NCBI GenBank assembly: GCA_019321725.1
Contig: CM033108.1
Coordinates: 16,071,799 to 16,135,798, forward strand
Origin: Paulownia fortunei
Lineage: Eukaryota > Streptophyta > Magnoliopsida > Lamiales > Paulowniaceae
Direction: 5' to 3'
DNA: 64,000 bases
The translations under genes and the position numbers were made by a program. The first letter of the stretch is position 1, and every line of letters starts with the position of its first letter. Under the pieces are notes generated by a model, which was given only the letters and a program-made list of their open reading frames with translations, made no database searches and had not been told where the DNA came from. Shown here piece after piece: positions 11,062-23,150 of this stretch.

Positions 11062-14000
11062 AACTTGTACAACATAATTTATGCATCTATGCATGTGTAT
11101 AACTTTTTTTTTCTACTCAGTTCAACAAAACATTGATAAAAGTAAAATACTTTCATATCCTGTCACACTGTATATACATATGTAGTTATTAAACATTAAC
11201 CAAGTCTATCAAAACCATCACAAACCCAAACTCTCTATCACAAAGGAGTTTTGAAAGTGATATACAGAATAAAGTCACTAATATAATACAATAACTATAA
11301 AATAAAAAACACAACCCATAAAATAGCCCAACAGGTCGTCATCCAAGTACATTGATCTTTGAAAGCCTGTAGGAGCTCCACTGCCAGCCAGTAAACAAGA
11401 GGTCTCAATTCTCACCATATTCACCTACAATGCATGAACTACATGAGCTAACACTCAATAAGTAAAAATCATGCATGACAAGAGTATGACATAAAATCTC
11501 ATGCAGCTCAACTCAAAGATATGATGCTATAAATGTGTCAAATTGAGTACTCATGAATCAAAGAGTTTTCATTAAAAATCACTTCATTTATTGGGCCCTT
11601 GGCCTACCTACTATGCACCGGATAGAGCTCTAAACAATATTAATAATCACATGGCCATAAACAAATGACTCAGTCCAAGGGCCATCTCCTGGGATCACCA
11701 AAGCTCCACCCCCTGTCTTCCCCTGTGATCCTTCAGAAGTCTTCCCACTGGCAGAGTCAATAAGGGCCCAGTTAAGTGGTTCACCCTCTCGTGACCACCA
11801 GGGACACACCCCCTGTCAACCCCTGCGATCCTTCGAGAAGTAACACCCATGGCACCCCAAAATATCATATAAGCACACCTCGCATGACTCGGTACACTAG
11901 TAGTGGCCAACCAAAATATTTTCTTTCTAAAAACCATGTCTCAAATCATATCGTGCATGCAAGAACCTCCACTATACTCATATATCGTGCATACACATGT
12001 TAATGCTCGTGAATGATATGTTTAATATAAAATCAAAGTTATCTTGCTCTTAACATGTGTTAAGAATCATAAGACTCTCAGTCAAATTTAATATCATTAA
12101 CATATTAGGTATACATACTTCAAGACATACTATGTTCTTGCATTGTAGTTGCAAATGGATCTTTACTTACCTTTCACTTGGTTAGTGGCTTAGTCTAGAT
12201 TTGTTTATTATTTCCCTCCAATATTAGATGTAAAATAGCCTGTAATATTACCCAACATCAAGCACCATTCCTAATTTAGCAAGTTGAAAGTATAAAATAT
12301 CATACTAAGACCATAAACACCAAGCTATCTAGGTTTTACAAACTAGAACTCAATCTAGTCCCTCCAATACCTTAATTTCTCATCTTAGATACATGTAAAC
12401 ATCATATAATTGAAGTATTATAACTCTAATATCATGTACCTAATTATTAACACTCAATAGCAACATGTCTAGGTTGAAATATGCTAAGTTATCAAATGGG
12501 ACAGATTTACATTTTCATATTTACTTGCTGTCCAATTTAGTTGCATGATAATTTTGACATCCCTAAACATATCCAATCACTCCCAATTTTTTTCCACACT
12601 TAGATAACATGTATGTAAATGTAACCATATCATAGAATTGCTAAAACCCCGGGATATAGCATCCCAAGTTCAGCTCTCTTCACAACATACTGAAACAGAT
12701 TGTTTTCCTACCATGATAGTTTTGCAACCTTCATGACATTACTGGTTTTGGCACCCTTAAGTACATTTAATCACTCCAACATTTTCAACATACTTAGATA
12801 ACACATAAAAAGAGGCAACCACGTCAAATTACTACCAAAACTAATGGATTTATTGATGTAAAACCAGCACCATTCATATAGGACAGAATCTGAATTTCAA
12901 AGAAGACAGTTTTGAGCACCTCTTTAATTATCACACTATATTACAATTTATAACCTCTCTAAACTTACATACATCACCTAGAATCATATATAAACACATA
13001 TATGGTGAAATACAAAGGTTTTAATCAAGCTATTATACATATATAAAGTATAAATATAAAAAATCAGCAAGTATATAGTTTCTGTCCCTAGTGATTTTTA
13101 TTATGATTTTGCAACTAAAAATCCTTCTTTTGTGAACTAAAAGACCGCAAATAACATCCTAACATGATTATAATCAATAATAGAAGCTTTAAAAATCATA
13201 AACCCTCAAACAATTCAAAAACTAAAATCAAAACATGAATTAAAGCTCACCTATGCACAGATTTTAGATTCAACTTGCTCCTCCTTACTTCCCTTCACTT
13301 TTTTTCTTTACTTGGAATTACTTGAGAGCAATTTATAACATTCAATGTGAAGGTTTTGGAATTGAAATAGCTCAGAAAATAGTTTTTGGTCGTGGCTCAA
13401 GGGTAGAAATGAAGAAAGGTTGAGGTGGAAGCTTGAGGTGGCAAAGCTTAAGGTGGCAAGGTTGAGGTGTCAAGTTGTGGTTCAAATATGACATTTTTCA
13501 CACCTTATACAGCCCTAATCTAGTGTTTCTCATTACTTATTTATCTATGTACAAACTATTTTAATCTCCAAATGATCAGATAATACATTATGCCCTAATT
13601 TTTTAACCGTTCATTCAATCTCCAAACCAATCGACATCCGATTCTTAAATGATTGTCTAGTTTTCATTTTCTAAAATCACATGCACATATGAACCTTGTA
13701 TTATGACACTTAAATCACATTATATCATGTCCGATATCCCAAGTATGTTAATCTATAGATGTATACCTTTAAAACACCTCGATCAAATTGAATCGAATCA
13801 TATAAGCTTACTAGTGACACCTTTAACACTTCTAAAATTATAACATACAACCTATGAATATCCATTATATTGATCAATCTATTCTTTATCTTATCTAAAT
13901 AGAGAATCACTTAATTACGTTGTAGGATCTCAACCACTAACATCAAGTGATAGCATTGGTGGTATAATGATTAAGAATGCTATAAAAGATGCGTTGTAGA

Positions 14001-14083
14001 TGTTAATGCAAATTAGTATATAAGTAGCATGTAATGCATGAATCATATTGGCCAAGTGAGTAGAAAGAGGCTTGGGTATTACA
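10992..14083 (-). repeat. A2 3' LTR (left)
   Basis: The LTR starts TGTCACAACC and ends CTTGGGTATTACA on the plus strand, 3092 bp. A GC-rich module lies at about 11690-11890. The acttaccttt-type donor of LTR intron 2 is present near 12166-12180. The first donor (cAG|GTGAGC on the minus strand) lies near 13250. A long (TA)n run sits near its left end. It is the same subfamily as the A3 LTR. Confidence 0.9.
11016..11059. repeat. (TA)n microsatellite in the A2 left LTR
   Basis: About 20 TA units lie near the LTR end. The equivalent place in A2's other LTR (about 18808-18826) has a much shorter TA run, so the array expanded in one of the two copies after insertion, or shrank in the other. Confidence 0.9.
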
Positions 14084-14096
14084 TCTTCCCCTCCTT
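14084..14096 (-). other. A2 polypurine tract
   Basis: The tract TCTTCCCCTCCTT abuts the LTR. Its complement is purine-only and would prime plus-strand DNA synthesis. It fixes the inner border of the 3' LTR. Confidence 0.75.
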
Positions 14097-15600
14097 ATTA
14101 AAATTTCATCCTCGAAATTTATTGACCAAAAGAGTTCTGGATACTTGAGTTTCATATCATCTTCCATTTCCCAAGTAGCTTCTTCTGTTGATTGATTTCT
14201 CCATAATACTTTAACCAATGGGATTATTTTATTTCTGAGTTATTTTACTTCTCGTAAAAGAATCTCTACAGGTCTTTCTTGATAACTAAAATCTTCTTTC
14301 AGCTCTATAGGTTCATTCTTCAGAATATGAGATGGATTCGCAATATATTCCTCAACATAGATACATGAAATACATTTTGCACTTGAGACATTGATCCAGG
14401 TAGGTCGAGTTTGTAAGCCACATCCCCAATTCATTCAGTAATATGAAATGGACCAATATATCTAGGACTTAGCTTTCCTTTCTTTCCAAACCGCATAATC
14501 CCCTTCATTGGAGATACCTTCAGAAGTACTTGATCTTCTACAACAAATTCTAACATTCTTCTTCCTTGATCAGCATAACTTTTCTGTCGGCTTTGGGCAA
14601 TATTGACAAATTTGTGCTACAGCTTTTGTCATTTCTCGAATCATATTTGGGCCCAAAAGCTTCTTTTCATCAACTTCATCCTAATGAACTGGAGATCTAT
14701 ATTTTCTACCATATAATGCTTCATAGGGGGCCATTCCAATAGTGGACTGATACTTGTTATTATAAGAGAATTCCACTAAAGCTAAAAATTCGCCCCATTG
14801 ACCATGCAAATCTAATACACAAGCTCTAAGCATATCTTCTAATATTTGTATTGTTCGCTCTGATTGTCCATCAGTCTGAGGATGATATGTAGTGCTGAAA
14901 GATAATTGTGTTCCCAATGCCTTGTGTAAACTCTTCCAGAACATGACAAAAACCTGGAATCTCTATCCAAAATAATAGATAGTGGTACCCCATGAAGTCT
15001 GACCACTTCTTGTATATATCTATGCATAACGGTCCATGGAATAAGTAGAACATATTGGAAGAAAGTGAGAAGATTTAGTTAACCTGTCAATGATAATCCA
15101 AATAGCATCGTGACCTTTAACTGTTTTAGGTAATCCCAATACGAAATCCATTGTAATTCTTTCCCATTTCCACTCTGGAATAAATAAAGGTTGCAAGGTT
15201 CCTGCTGGTCTTTAATGTTCTGCCTTTATTTGTTGACATATCAAACATTGTTCTACAAATTTAGCAACATCTCTTTTCATACCTGGCCACCAGTAATGCG
15301 TTATCAAATCTCTATACATTTTAGTAGCTCTTGGATGCACTGAATATGGTGTTGAATGTGCCTCTATCAAAATATGTTCCCGAATGTTGTCTACATTAGG
15401 TATATATAACCTTTTTTGGAACCGCAAAATACCATTCTCTAACATCTGAAAATCAGAAAACTTTTCTAAAGTCATATCTTTCATCATTTTAGTAACATAT
15501 TCATCAACTTGTTGTCCCTGTTGAATTATATCAATCAAAGTCGGTTGGAGTGTCAAAGCCGAAAATTTGGCCTTCACTGATCCCTATTGTACAATTTCTA
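14097..15600 (-). pseudogene. pol: A2 integrase with chromodomain-like C-terminus
   Basis: Integrase inserts the cDNA into the chromosome. Reading from high to low coordinates, the H2C2 zinc-binding part is HSTPYSVHPRATKMY...CLICQQIKAEH (15212-15577). Core remnants follow, with a DRDSRF motif (about 14960) and the [14 protein letters not shown] motif carrying the catalytic Glu (14839-14944). A GKLSPRY segment comes next. The tail has VLWRNQSTEEATWE...KYPELF (14103-14218), typical of the chromodomain region of plant chromoviruses. Frames shift near 15210, 14945, 14680 and 14435, so no functional enzyme is possible. Confidence 0.85.
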
Positions 15601-16135
15601 CATCCATTTTATATAGTTCAATTTACTCTGGTTTCTGAGTCAAAGCTAAAACTGTAGTATTTTGTGTTGATTTCCTACTCAATGCATCAGCCACAACATT
15701 AGCCTTACCAGGATGATAGTTAATAACACAATCATAATTTTTCACTAACTCCAACCATCTTTATTGTCGCATATTTAACTCTTTTTAGGTGAAGAAATAT
15801 TTTAAGCTCTTATGATCAATATATATCTCACATCGTTCACCATACAAATAATGTCTCCATATCTTAAGTGCAAACACCACCACAGCAACCTCCAAATCAT
15901 GTGTGGGATAATTCTTCTCATACTCTTTAAGCTGTCTGGATGCATATGCAACTACTTTACCATTTTGCATTAATACACATCCCAACCCATTTTTTGAAGC
16001 ATCACTATAAACCACAAAGCCTCCAGTACCAGATGGAATAGACAGAATAGGAGCTGAAGTTAACCTCTTCTTCAATTCCTGAAAACTTTTCTCACAAGCA
16101 TCCGTCCATTTAAATATCCCATATTTTCTGGTTAA
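15601..16135 (-). pseudogene. pol: A2 RNase H region
   Basis: The RNase H domain removes the RNA strand of the RNA-cDNA hybrid. The open part 15785-16075 has [34 protein letters not shown] and the phrase [16 protein letters not shown]. Compared with A3, the Glu-containing block reads LEVAV instead of LELAA, and TDHKS has become IDHKS. A stop replaces the codon after YFFT at about 15788. The [10 protein letters not shown] motif lies further on, in the next segment. Confidence 0.85.
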
Positions 16136-16934
16136 TTATGTCAAAGGTGAAGCTATCTTGGAGAATCCTTCAACAAATCTACGGTAATATCCAGCTAAAC
16201 CCAAAAAACTTCGTACTTCTGAAGGATTAGTAGGTTGTAACCAACTATTAATAGCTTCTACTTTACTTGGATCTACAGATATTCCTGCTCCTAATATTAC
16301 ATGTCCCAGAAATACCACTCGATCAATCCAAAATTCACATTTCTTAAATGTAACATATAGTTGTTTCTCTTTCAAAACCTCTAAAACCATTCTTAGATGT
16401 TCACCATGTTCTTCTTTTGTGCTAGAGTAAATTAGGATATCATCAATAAACACAATAACAAATCTATCAAGAAACTTTTTAAATACCCGGTTCATCAAAT
16501 CCATAAAAGCTACTGGAGCATTTGTCAGCCCAAATGGCATCACCAAAAATTCATAATGTCCATATCTCGTGCTAAATGTTATCTTGGTGACATCATAATC
16601 TTTTATTTCAATTGATGGTACCCAGATCGCAGATCAATTTTTGAAAATATAGATACACATTGGAGCTTATCAAATAAGTCTTCTATTCTATGCAGAGGAT
16701 ACTTATTCTTGATTGTAACTTTATTTAAATCTCAATAGTCTATACATAGTCGCATTGTACCATCCTTCTTATGCACAAATAGAACCGGTGCACCCCATGG
16801 TGAAAAGCTAGGTCTGATAAAACCTTTATCTAATAATTCTTGTATTTGTGTCTTCAATTCTTTCAACTCAGTTGGTGCCATTTGGTTTGGAGCTTTAGAT
16901 ATTGGATGTGTTCCTGGATTTAGTTCATGATAAA
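16136..16934 (-). pseudogene. pol: A2 reverse transcriptase
   Basis: RT fingers and palm. The open part 16136-16546 starts at [11 protein letters not shown] and keeps the catalytic [10 protein letters not shown]. It then has FKKCEFW and LGHVI, and ends at [23 protein letters not shown]. The N-terminal half (16550-16934) has LCIDY-like and [17 protein letters not shown] segments but carries stops and a frameshift. The palm motif itself is unmutated. Confidence 0.85.
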
Positions 16935-17701
16935 CTATATCTCACGGTCTGGTGGTAATCCAAGAAGATCATCAGGAAATACTTCTGGATATTCCCGAAC
17001 AACTGGCACTTCACTAAGGATAGGATGGTATTGTTCTTCAATGCTCATAACACTCACCAAATATCCTTCACAACCACTATCTAATAATCTTTGTGCTCTT
17101 AATGTTGATATAATTAGGAATTTGAAACTTTGTACGATTCCAATAAAGGTGAACGATTCCTCACCAGGAAGTTGAAAAGTTATTGTCTTTTTCAGATAAT
17201 CTATTATAGCCCTTACTTTGACAACCAATCCATACCCAAAATCATATCATAGTCATTCATGGTCAATACAATTAAATCAGCATAGAGCTCTCTATTTTCA
17301 ATGGGAATAACACAATCTCTTAAAACATGGTTAGTTTGTTTTGAATCTCCAGAAGGGATTATCACATTATAACTCACCTCAATAGTATCAGGTACTCTAC
17401 CCAGCCTCTTCACATACTCAGTGGATATAAATGAGTGTGTAGCTCCAGAATCAAACAATATAAATGTTGGGGTACCAAAGATAGAGAATTTACCTGTTAC
17501 CACTGATGGGTTCGCCTCAGCATCTGATCTAGTGATGGTAAAGACTCTAGCTGGTACTTTTCTTTGTCCTATCGGATTTGGATTATCTGGGCATGCTCTG
17601 GCAATATGTCCAACCTTCCCACACATAAAGCAGGTTCTAGTCTCTGTCCGGCAGACTCCACTATGGTGACCACCACATTTAGGACAAGCAGGTTGTGACA
17701 T
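16935..17701 (-). pseudogene. A2 zinc knuckle and aspartic protease
   Basis: The nucleocapsid zinc knuckle CFMCGKVGHIARAC (CCHC intact, about 17590-17640) is preceded by a second Cys/His cluster, CPKCGGHHSGVC. The protease follows with the active-site FDSGATHSFIS (about 17440) and the family motif DYDMILGMDWLSK (about 17215-17250). It then runs toward RT through 16935-17228 ([24 protein letters not shown]). A frame change at about 17215-17228 separates the two open parts. The protease would cut the Gag-Pol polyprotein. Confidence 0.85.
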
Positions 17702-17709
17702 CGGTGCAT

Positions 17710-18616
17710 TAGCTTGATTAATCTTTGTACGCTTACTCTAATCCCACTGTTGTTGCCCTTGTCCAGGTTGGAATTTAGATGTTTGATTCTGCATTTGAAA
17801 TGGTCTCTTCTTTTCATTTCCAACCCATCGTTACCCTTGTCCTTGCTTAAATTAGCGTCGAATCTCCTGAGCATGAGAAATTCTAAGTTCAACTTATTCT
17901 GCCACTAAAGCTCTCTCAGCAAGTTGTGAGTATGTCACTCCTTGGATTCCTGCCATATTCACATCTCTATATAGATCTGGTCTCAAGCCTTCAAGAAATC
18001 TTTCAACTTTTAATGCACCAATATTGACCATATGTGTGGCAAATCTGGATAGCTGTTCAAACTTACGAATGTATTCTCCAACTGTCATAGTTCCTTGTTG
18101 TAGCTGTATAAATTCATTCATTTTCATTGCACGAACTGGAGCTGTGAAGTATTTATTTCGAAAAAATCTTTAATCTATCCCAAGTCATAACAGTGATATC
18201 TTCGATGCTTCTCATTGTATCCTACTAATGTCCAGCACTGCCTCGAAGCATAAAGAATGCACACATCACTTTCTCTTCTTCTGAAACTCTACTGTAGTGA
18301 AACATATTTCAAGAGTTCTCAACCAATCCTCAGCTGCTGTAGGATCTAGTGCATCCTCAAACACCAGTGGGTTCAGTTTTCTGAATCTTTCCCCAACTAT
18401 CTCCACCTATTCTACTCGGGATTGTGGTTGAACCATTTTAACCCTTGGTTGTCCACCCATATCCCTCTGCTGGATAAGTTGCTGAATTTATTCTAATTGT
18501 CGTTCAACAAGCTCTGTAAGTCGATTGATGATAACATCACGATCATTACTCAGAATAGGTGTCTGCTCTCCTAGGGTTCTGGCTCCACTACTACTTTCAC
18601 CTTTTGTTCTCACCAT
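17710..18616 (-). pseudogene. gag: A2 gag (capsid) pseudogene
   Basis: The expected start codon is at 18614-18616 (MVRT, followed by a Ser-rich stretch), as in A3. The retrotransposon gag core is recognisable on the minus strand: FRKLNP, a WLRTLE-like segment, and then MKMNEFIQLQQGTMTVGEYIRKFEQLSRF (the only long open part, 17894-18127, ending LAERALVAE). Several frameshifts and stops interrupt the rest. It lies between the primer site and the zinc knuckle, as expected for the RNA-packaging protein. Confidence 0.8.
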
Positions 18617-18761
18617 GATTGCAATACCATTTTGTTTATAACAAATGGCCAATATAATTCATGAAATATATAATGCAATATAACATAAAAAAAAACTTAC
18701 TGGCATTACTGTGCTCCACAAGTTCAAAGATCATGTACATGGATAGTCTACAGAATCAAGA

Positions 18762-18778
18762 CCTAGGCTCTGATACCA
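18762..18778 (-). other. A2 primer binding site (tRNA-iMet)
   Basis: On the minus strand this reads TGGTATCAGAGCCTAGG, five bases inside the 5' LTR. It is the standard plant initiator-Met primer site and is shared with A3. Confidence 0.9.
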
Positions 18779-18783
18779 CTCTT

Positions 18784-19286
18784 TGTCACAACCTCCCAAT
18801 AATATGTATAATATATATATATATAAACAACCTGTACAACACAATTTGTGCATCTATGCATGTGTATATCTTTTTTTTTTCTACTTAGTTCAACTAAACA
18901 TTGATAAAAGTAAAGTATTTTCATATCCTGTCATACTGTATATACATATGTAGTTATTAAACATTAACCAAGTTTATCAACACCATCACAAACCCAAACT
19001 CTCTATCATAAAAGAGTTTGGAAAGTGATATACAAGATAAAGTCATTAATATAATACAATAACTGTAAAATAAAAAACACAACCCATAAAATAGCCCAAC
19101 AGGTCGTCATCCAAGTACATTGACCTTTGAAAGCCTATAGGAGCTCCACTGCCAACCAGTAAACAAGAGGTCTCAAGTCTCACCATATTCACCTACAATG
19201 CATGAACCACATGAGCTAACACTCAATAAGTAAAAATCATGCATGACAAGAGTATGACATAAAATTTCATGCAACTCAACTCAAAG
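18784..19286 (-). repeat. A2 5' LTR, truncated
   Basis: Only the first 503 bp (plus-strand order) of the LTR remain. They match 10992-11518 closely but have a short TA run. It ends at CAACTCAAAG, where the B LTR begins with TGTAACACC. Confidence 0.9.
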
Positions 19287-21569
19287 TGTAACACCCCTTA
19301 ACCTAACTGCAGAGCCTAAACAAGCTGATACAGTTAAGTCAAGAAATGTTAATTTTTCATCATTACTAGAGTTATGATTTTTAATAAAAGTTCTCATTTT
19401 TAGCTATAAGAGAAAGAACTTGAATTATTTTAAACACACCATATACATATATTAAAACTGAGTACATTTGTTTACAAAACCATAACAGAGCGGCTTATTT
19501 AAAAACAAAATAGAGTTTTCAAAATAAACTACAGTCGAAGCATGGCATATGAACAAATCTCTGTCCGGCCACTCTAGAGACTCAGTCAACCTCTAAACCT
19601 GTACATTTTCACCTGCATCACATGAATCTAATGAGCTAAAGGCTCAATAAGATGAAACTGATGCAATAACAAATAATATATATGCATATCTCATAAATCA
19701 TTAAATGCAATATTCTATTTAATAACTTTCATTCATAAATCATTCTTTGGGGCACTTGAAGTTGGTACCTAACTAATAGCGATAGACTGTAGTTTTCGGA
19801 ACCTGTTCATAATGATTGGCCAATAAGAGAACTAATACGGGGTTTCCATACTTGGTCTTTCAACCTTAGGTATTAGCTGTCTTCTATCTCATTCATTGTG
19901 GCTTTCCTATACCGGTTTTTCAACCTCAAGTATTTGCCACCATTTATCAGGTCCGCTAATCCTCCCGCGTCCCTTGTCTACCCGACCATCAATCAAGTAC
20001 TATACTTCTTTCAAAAATCTCATTATTCCTTAATAGTATCATACTTCATAACCCATAAATGCATCAAACATTACATCATTTCACAAATAATAACAATCGC
20101 ATTAAAACATAAACAATATTATATGATTCTTGTGATACAGCAAATGAAAGCTTCAACTTACCTCAAGTCTACTTTGTGCTAAGTGAAAAGGCCAGTCTCT
20201 TTGGAAGATAGGATGTGTTAAAGGCCTAACATAATCAAATCATGTACCATTTAATATCCTTTTTATAAGTCATTAGTCTATTCTAGTTAAAGTTTATATA
20301 CACTTTTCAATCTTTTGTAAAGAATTACATATCAATTACATAACCTTAAAAATAATGCATACTCCATATTTTACTACTAATTCAAGACATTAAACATTAG
20401 GGCAACCATTAAATAACTAATAATTCAAACATAATTATTAGGGCAGCCCCTAAACATGAACACAATCCGATTTAAAATGACGTAAACTTGATTCTAACTT
20501 AAATTGATTCTAACCTTCAATTAAGCAAACTAATTCCTATTATTTTCAATCATTAAAGAAACTTCCAAACACAATATAAGCATTACAAAATCAATAGAAA
20601 CAAGTAAATTAAACAATTTTACAAGACAATCAATTTTGCTAAAAATTAGCTTAACTAGCTTGGTTTTGGCTTCAAGTGTAACTTACTTAAGTTTTCAATC
20701 ATACAAAAGCATAATAAAACATGTAACCATCCAAGATACTACAAATTCATCATAACAAACATTGAAAAAGAATATACCTTGATTAAGTTGGATTTAAGCT
20801 TCAAAATCAACGATTTTCAAGCTTAAAAGGATGGAAACTTGTTCTAGCTTGTGTTCTATGGATTCCTATGGATTGAATTCAATTTTTGTGAGTATGAGAG
20901 TGTAGAAATTTGGGAGAAACTTAGGAGAATAAGGGCTGGTCATTTTTGAGGTGCTTCCACAAGAAATATGGATGAAAATGATTTCTTTGACCTTTCAAAG
21001 AGAGGTAAGTGGAGGGTGATGATTGGTTGCATCTTGCTTGGTGTCTTCTCATGCCAAAAGCCACGTTCATGGCTAAGGAGATGACAAAAATTGATGCTTT
21101 GGTGTTATAATCAAGTGCAATGCGGTTTAGAATGGTTTTATGCAACTTAGTCAACCAACCAATCAAATTGCACCATTGTGCATACTTTTAGTTCTTAGCC
21201 AAATATAACATATTTCAAGTAAATATTTAGGCAATTAATCACTTTAGCATATAACTAGTATGGAGCAATACAAATAATTCATTTCATGGCCATTCAACAC
21301 ATCAATCTTCCTTAACCGAGATACCGAGCTTTTCACTGCAAAAAGGGCACTTAAGGAATATGTTAAATCAAGAAATGAAAGTTTGATCTCATATTTCATG
21401 TACTAATGCATGTTAAATCATAACTGAAGCATATAATAACAATTATTCATGTTCGTGCAATCATACTATTTGTATGCCATAATTCAATAATGCACATTGA
21501 TTAGATGCATATTCATGCAAAATGCTTATTATTGGCTATGTAGGAGAAAATTGACAATTGGGCATTACA
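19287..21569 (-). repeat. B 3' LTR (left), intron-containing form
   Basis: The LTR runs from TGTAACACCCC to GGGCATTACA, 2283 bp. Read on the minus strand, it contains a leader ending AATCAAG, a candidate intron (20226-20777), a 64-bp mini-exon (20162-20225) ending GAG|GTAAGT, and an acceptor at gatgcAG|GTGG. Downstream of LTR intron signals it reads toward the primer site. An open frame at 20921-21166 is similar in the other two B LTRs but differs by indels. Confidence 0.9.
20226..20777 (-). other. Candidate intron in the B LTR, absent from the sister LTR
   Basis: On the minus strand the segment begins AAG|GTATATTC and ends TGTTAG|GCC, the GT-AG pattern. The right LTR (about 26671) lacks exactly this 552-bp segment and joins AATCAAG to GCCTTTAAC. 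The solo B LTR keeps it (32577-33131). The AGG shared at the two ends would also allow a microhomology deletion. Confidence 0.55.
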
Positions 21570-22230
21570 ATCCTTCCTTCCTTATTAAAATTTCGTCCTC
21601 GAAATTTGACGTACCAAATAATTCTGGATACTTGCTCTGCATTTCTTCTTCTCTTTCCCATATGACCTCTTCTACAGAATGATTCCTCCATAATACTTTA
21701 ACAAGTTGAATCTTTTTCGTTCTCAACTCTTTTTCCTTCTGATCTAGAATTTGCACTGGTTTCTCTTCATAGGCTAAATCATGAGTCAATTCCAACGGTT
21801 CATAACTTAACACATGAGAAGGGTTTGAAATGTACTTTCTCAACATAGACACATGGAAAACATTATGAACAGTAGATAATGATGGAGGTAAGACCACTCT
21901 ATAAGCTTTATCACCAACTCTTTCGAGAATCTTGAATGGGCCAACATACCTTGGACTGAGTTTTCCTTTCTTTCCAAATCTCATAACACCTTTCATGGGA
22001 GCTACTTTTAAGAACACATGATCCCCAATAGCAAACTCTAGATCTTTTCTCCATTTATCTGCATAACTTTTCTGTCTATTCTGCGCAATCTTCATTCTCT
22101 CTCGTATCTTCTCCACTACCTTAGCGGTATGTTGAACTATTTCTGGACCAAGTAGGCTTCGTTCTCCAACTTCATCCCAATGAACTGGTGATCTACATTT
22201 TCGTCCATACAATGCTTCATAAGGCGCCAT
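21565..22230 (-). pseudogene. pol: B integrase C-terminus and chromodomain-like tail
   Basis: A 221-codon open stretch begins [20 protein letters not shown] (the end of the integrase core region). It runs through the GPY/F-type module [18 protein letters not shown] and [25 protein letters not shown]. It ends in VLWRNHSVEEVIWEREEEMQSKYPELF, the chromodomain-like tail that in chromoviruses directs integration toward particular chromatin. It is the best preserved chromovirus tail in the window. Its stop lies just inside the LTR, as is usual. The catalytic core upstream is missing. Confidence 0.85.
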
Positions 22231-22367
22231 TCAATTGTTGATTGCTAGCTATTATTATAAGTAAAGTCCACTAATGGAAGCTTTGCATCCCAACTCCCTT
22301 GAAAATCTAGCAACAACTCTTAACATATCCTCTAATATCTGAATATCTCCTTCTAAAATATCTCCTT
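22231..22367 (-). pseudogene. B integrase deletion scar
   Basis: In this short interval the frame passes from the RNase H/connection region directly to a segment resembling 'IQILEDMLR...LVDFTYNNS'. That segment in A3 lies after the D,D,E core. The H2C2 zinc module and both catalytic Asp blocks (present in A3 at 53139-53687 and 52990-53135) have no counterpart. A deletion of several hundred bases removed the catalytic integrase. Confidence 0.75.
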
Positions 22368-23117
22368 TCATGGCCTTGTCAAACGGCACACACAGTCTCC
22401 CTTTATATCGAATAATCCCATCATCGTAATAGAGAAGTCTGGCCTCTTTCCAATCTCAATCATTCTTTTCAATCTACACAAATGCATGTCCACCTTTTGA
22501 CCTTCTCTAATTCTATCTTGAAGTACAGGTCTCAACACTAAGGCTGACAACAAACACTTTTTCCCTTTAGGTATAATTTCAAGCTCTAATCTCTGCAAAT
22601 CCAGTAATATTGACTTTTGTATAACAAAAAGAGAAGACGTGGATTTTCTGCTCAATGCATCTGCAACCACATTCGCTTTACCAGGATGATAGTTGATCAC
22701 ACAATCATAATCCTTCACAAGTTCTAACCATCTTCTTTGTCTCATATTCAACTCTTTTTGGGTAAAGAAGTACTTCAAACTCTTATGATCTGTGTATATC
22801 TCACACTTCTCACCATACAAATAATGTCTCCAAATTTTCAAGGCAAAAACCACAGCAGCAAGTTCCAAATCATGGGTTGGATAATTCTTTTCATATTCCT
22901 TCGATTGCCTTGAAGCATAGGCAATAACCTTCCCATTTTGCATCAAAACAGCACCCAAACCATTTTTTGAAGCGTCGCTATACACCACGAATCCACCAAT
23001 TCCAGTTGGAATGGTAAGAATAGGAGCTGTAGTCAATTTTTGTTTCAGTTCTTCAAAACTTCTTTCACAAGCATTGGTCCACAAGAACTTCACATTCTTT
23101 CTTATCAACATTGTCAT
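22368..23117 (-). pseudogene. pol: B RNase H and connection region
   Basis: A 249-codon open stretch. RNase H acidic motifs are complete: [45 protein letters not shown] and [13 protein letters not shown]. The connection to integrase follows with [14 protein letters not shown] and then an unrelated end caused by the deletion. The matching sequence in the A1 5' LTR (1792-2305) is nearly identical by eye. A frame change at about 23118-23150 separates it from RT. Confidence 0.9.
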
Positions 23118-23150
23118 TGAAGTTGCTATCTTTGAAAACCCCTGAACAAA

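Larger units (their letters stand above)
10992..19286 (-). mobile_element. Ty3/gypsy chromovirus (Tekay/Del-like) A2, truncated by B
   Basis: This is a family A element on the minus strand: left LTR (3') 10992-14083, gag-pol 14084-18783, and right LTR (5') 18784-19286, which breaks off where B begins. Domain order (gag, CCHC, protease, RT, RNase H, integrase, chromodomain-like tail) is complete, but every domain is broken by frameshifts or stops. The left flank is caagg; the right target site is lost. The rest of the right LTR does not reappear beyond B: the sequence there belongs to a different LTR subfamily and a different LTR position. Confidence 0.9.

Noticed and set aside
17421..17669. 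Plus-strand frame opposite the A2 protease (and its equivalent at 55550-55798)
   Set aside because: It is the antisense shadow of the conserved protease/zinc knuckle; similarity between A2 and A3 follows from the real minus-strand gene.
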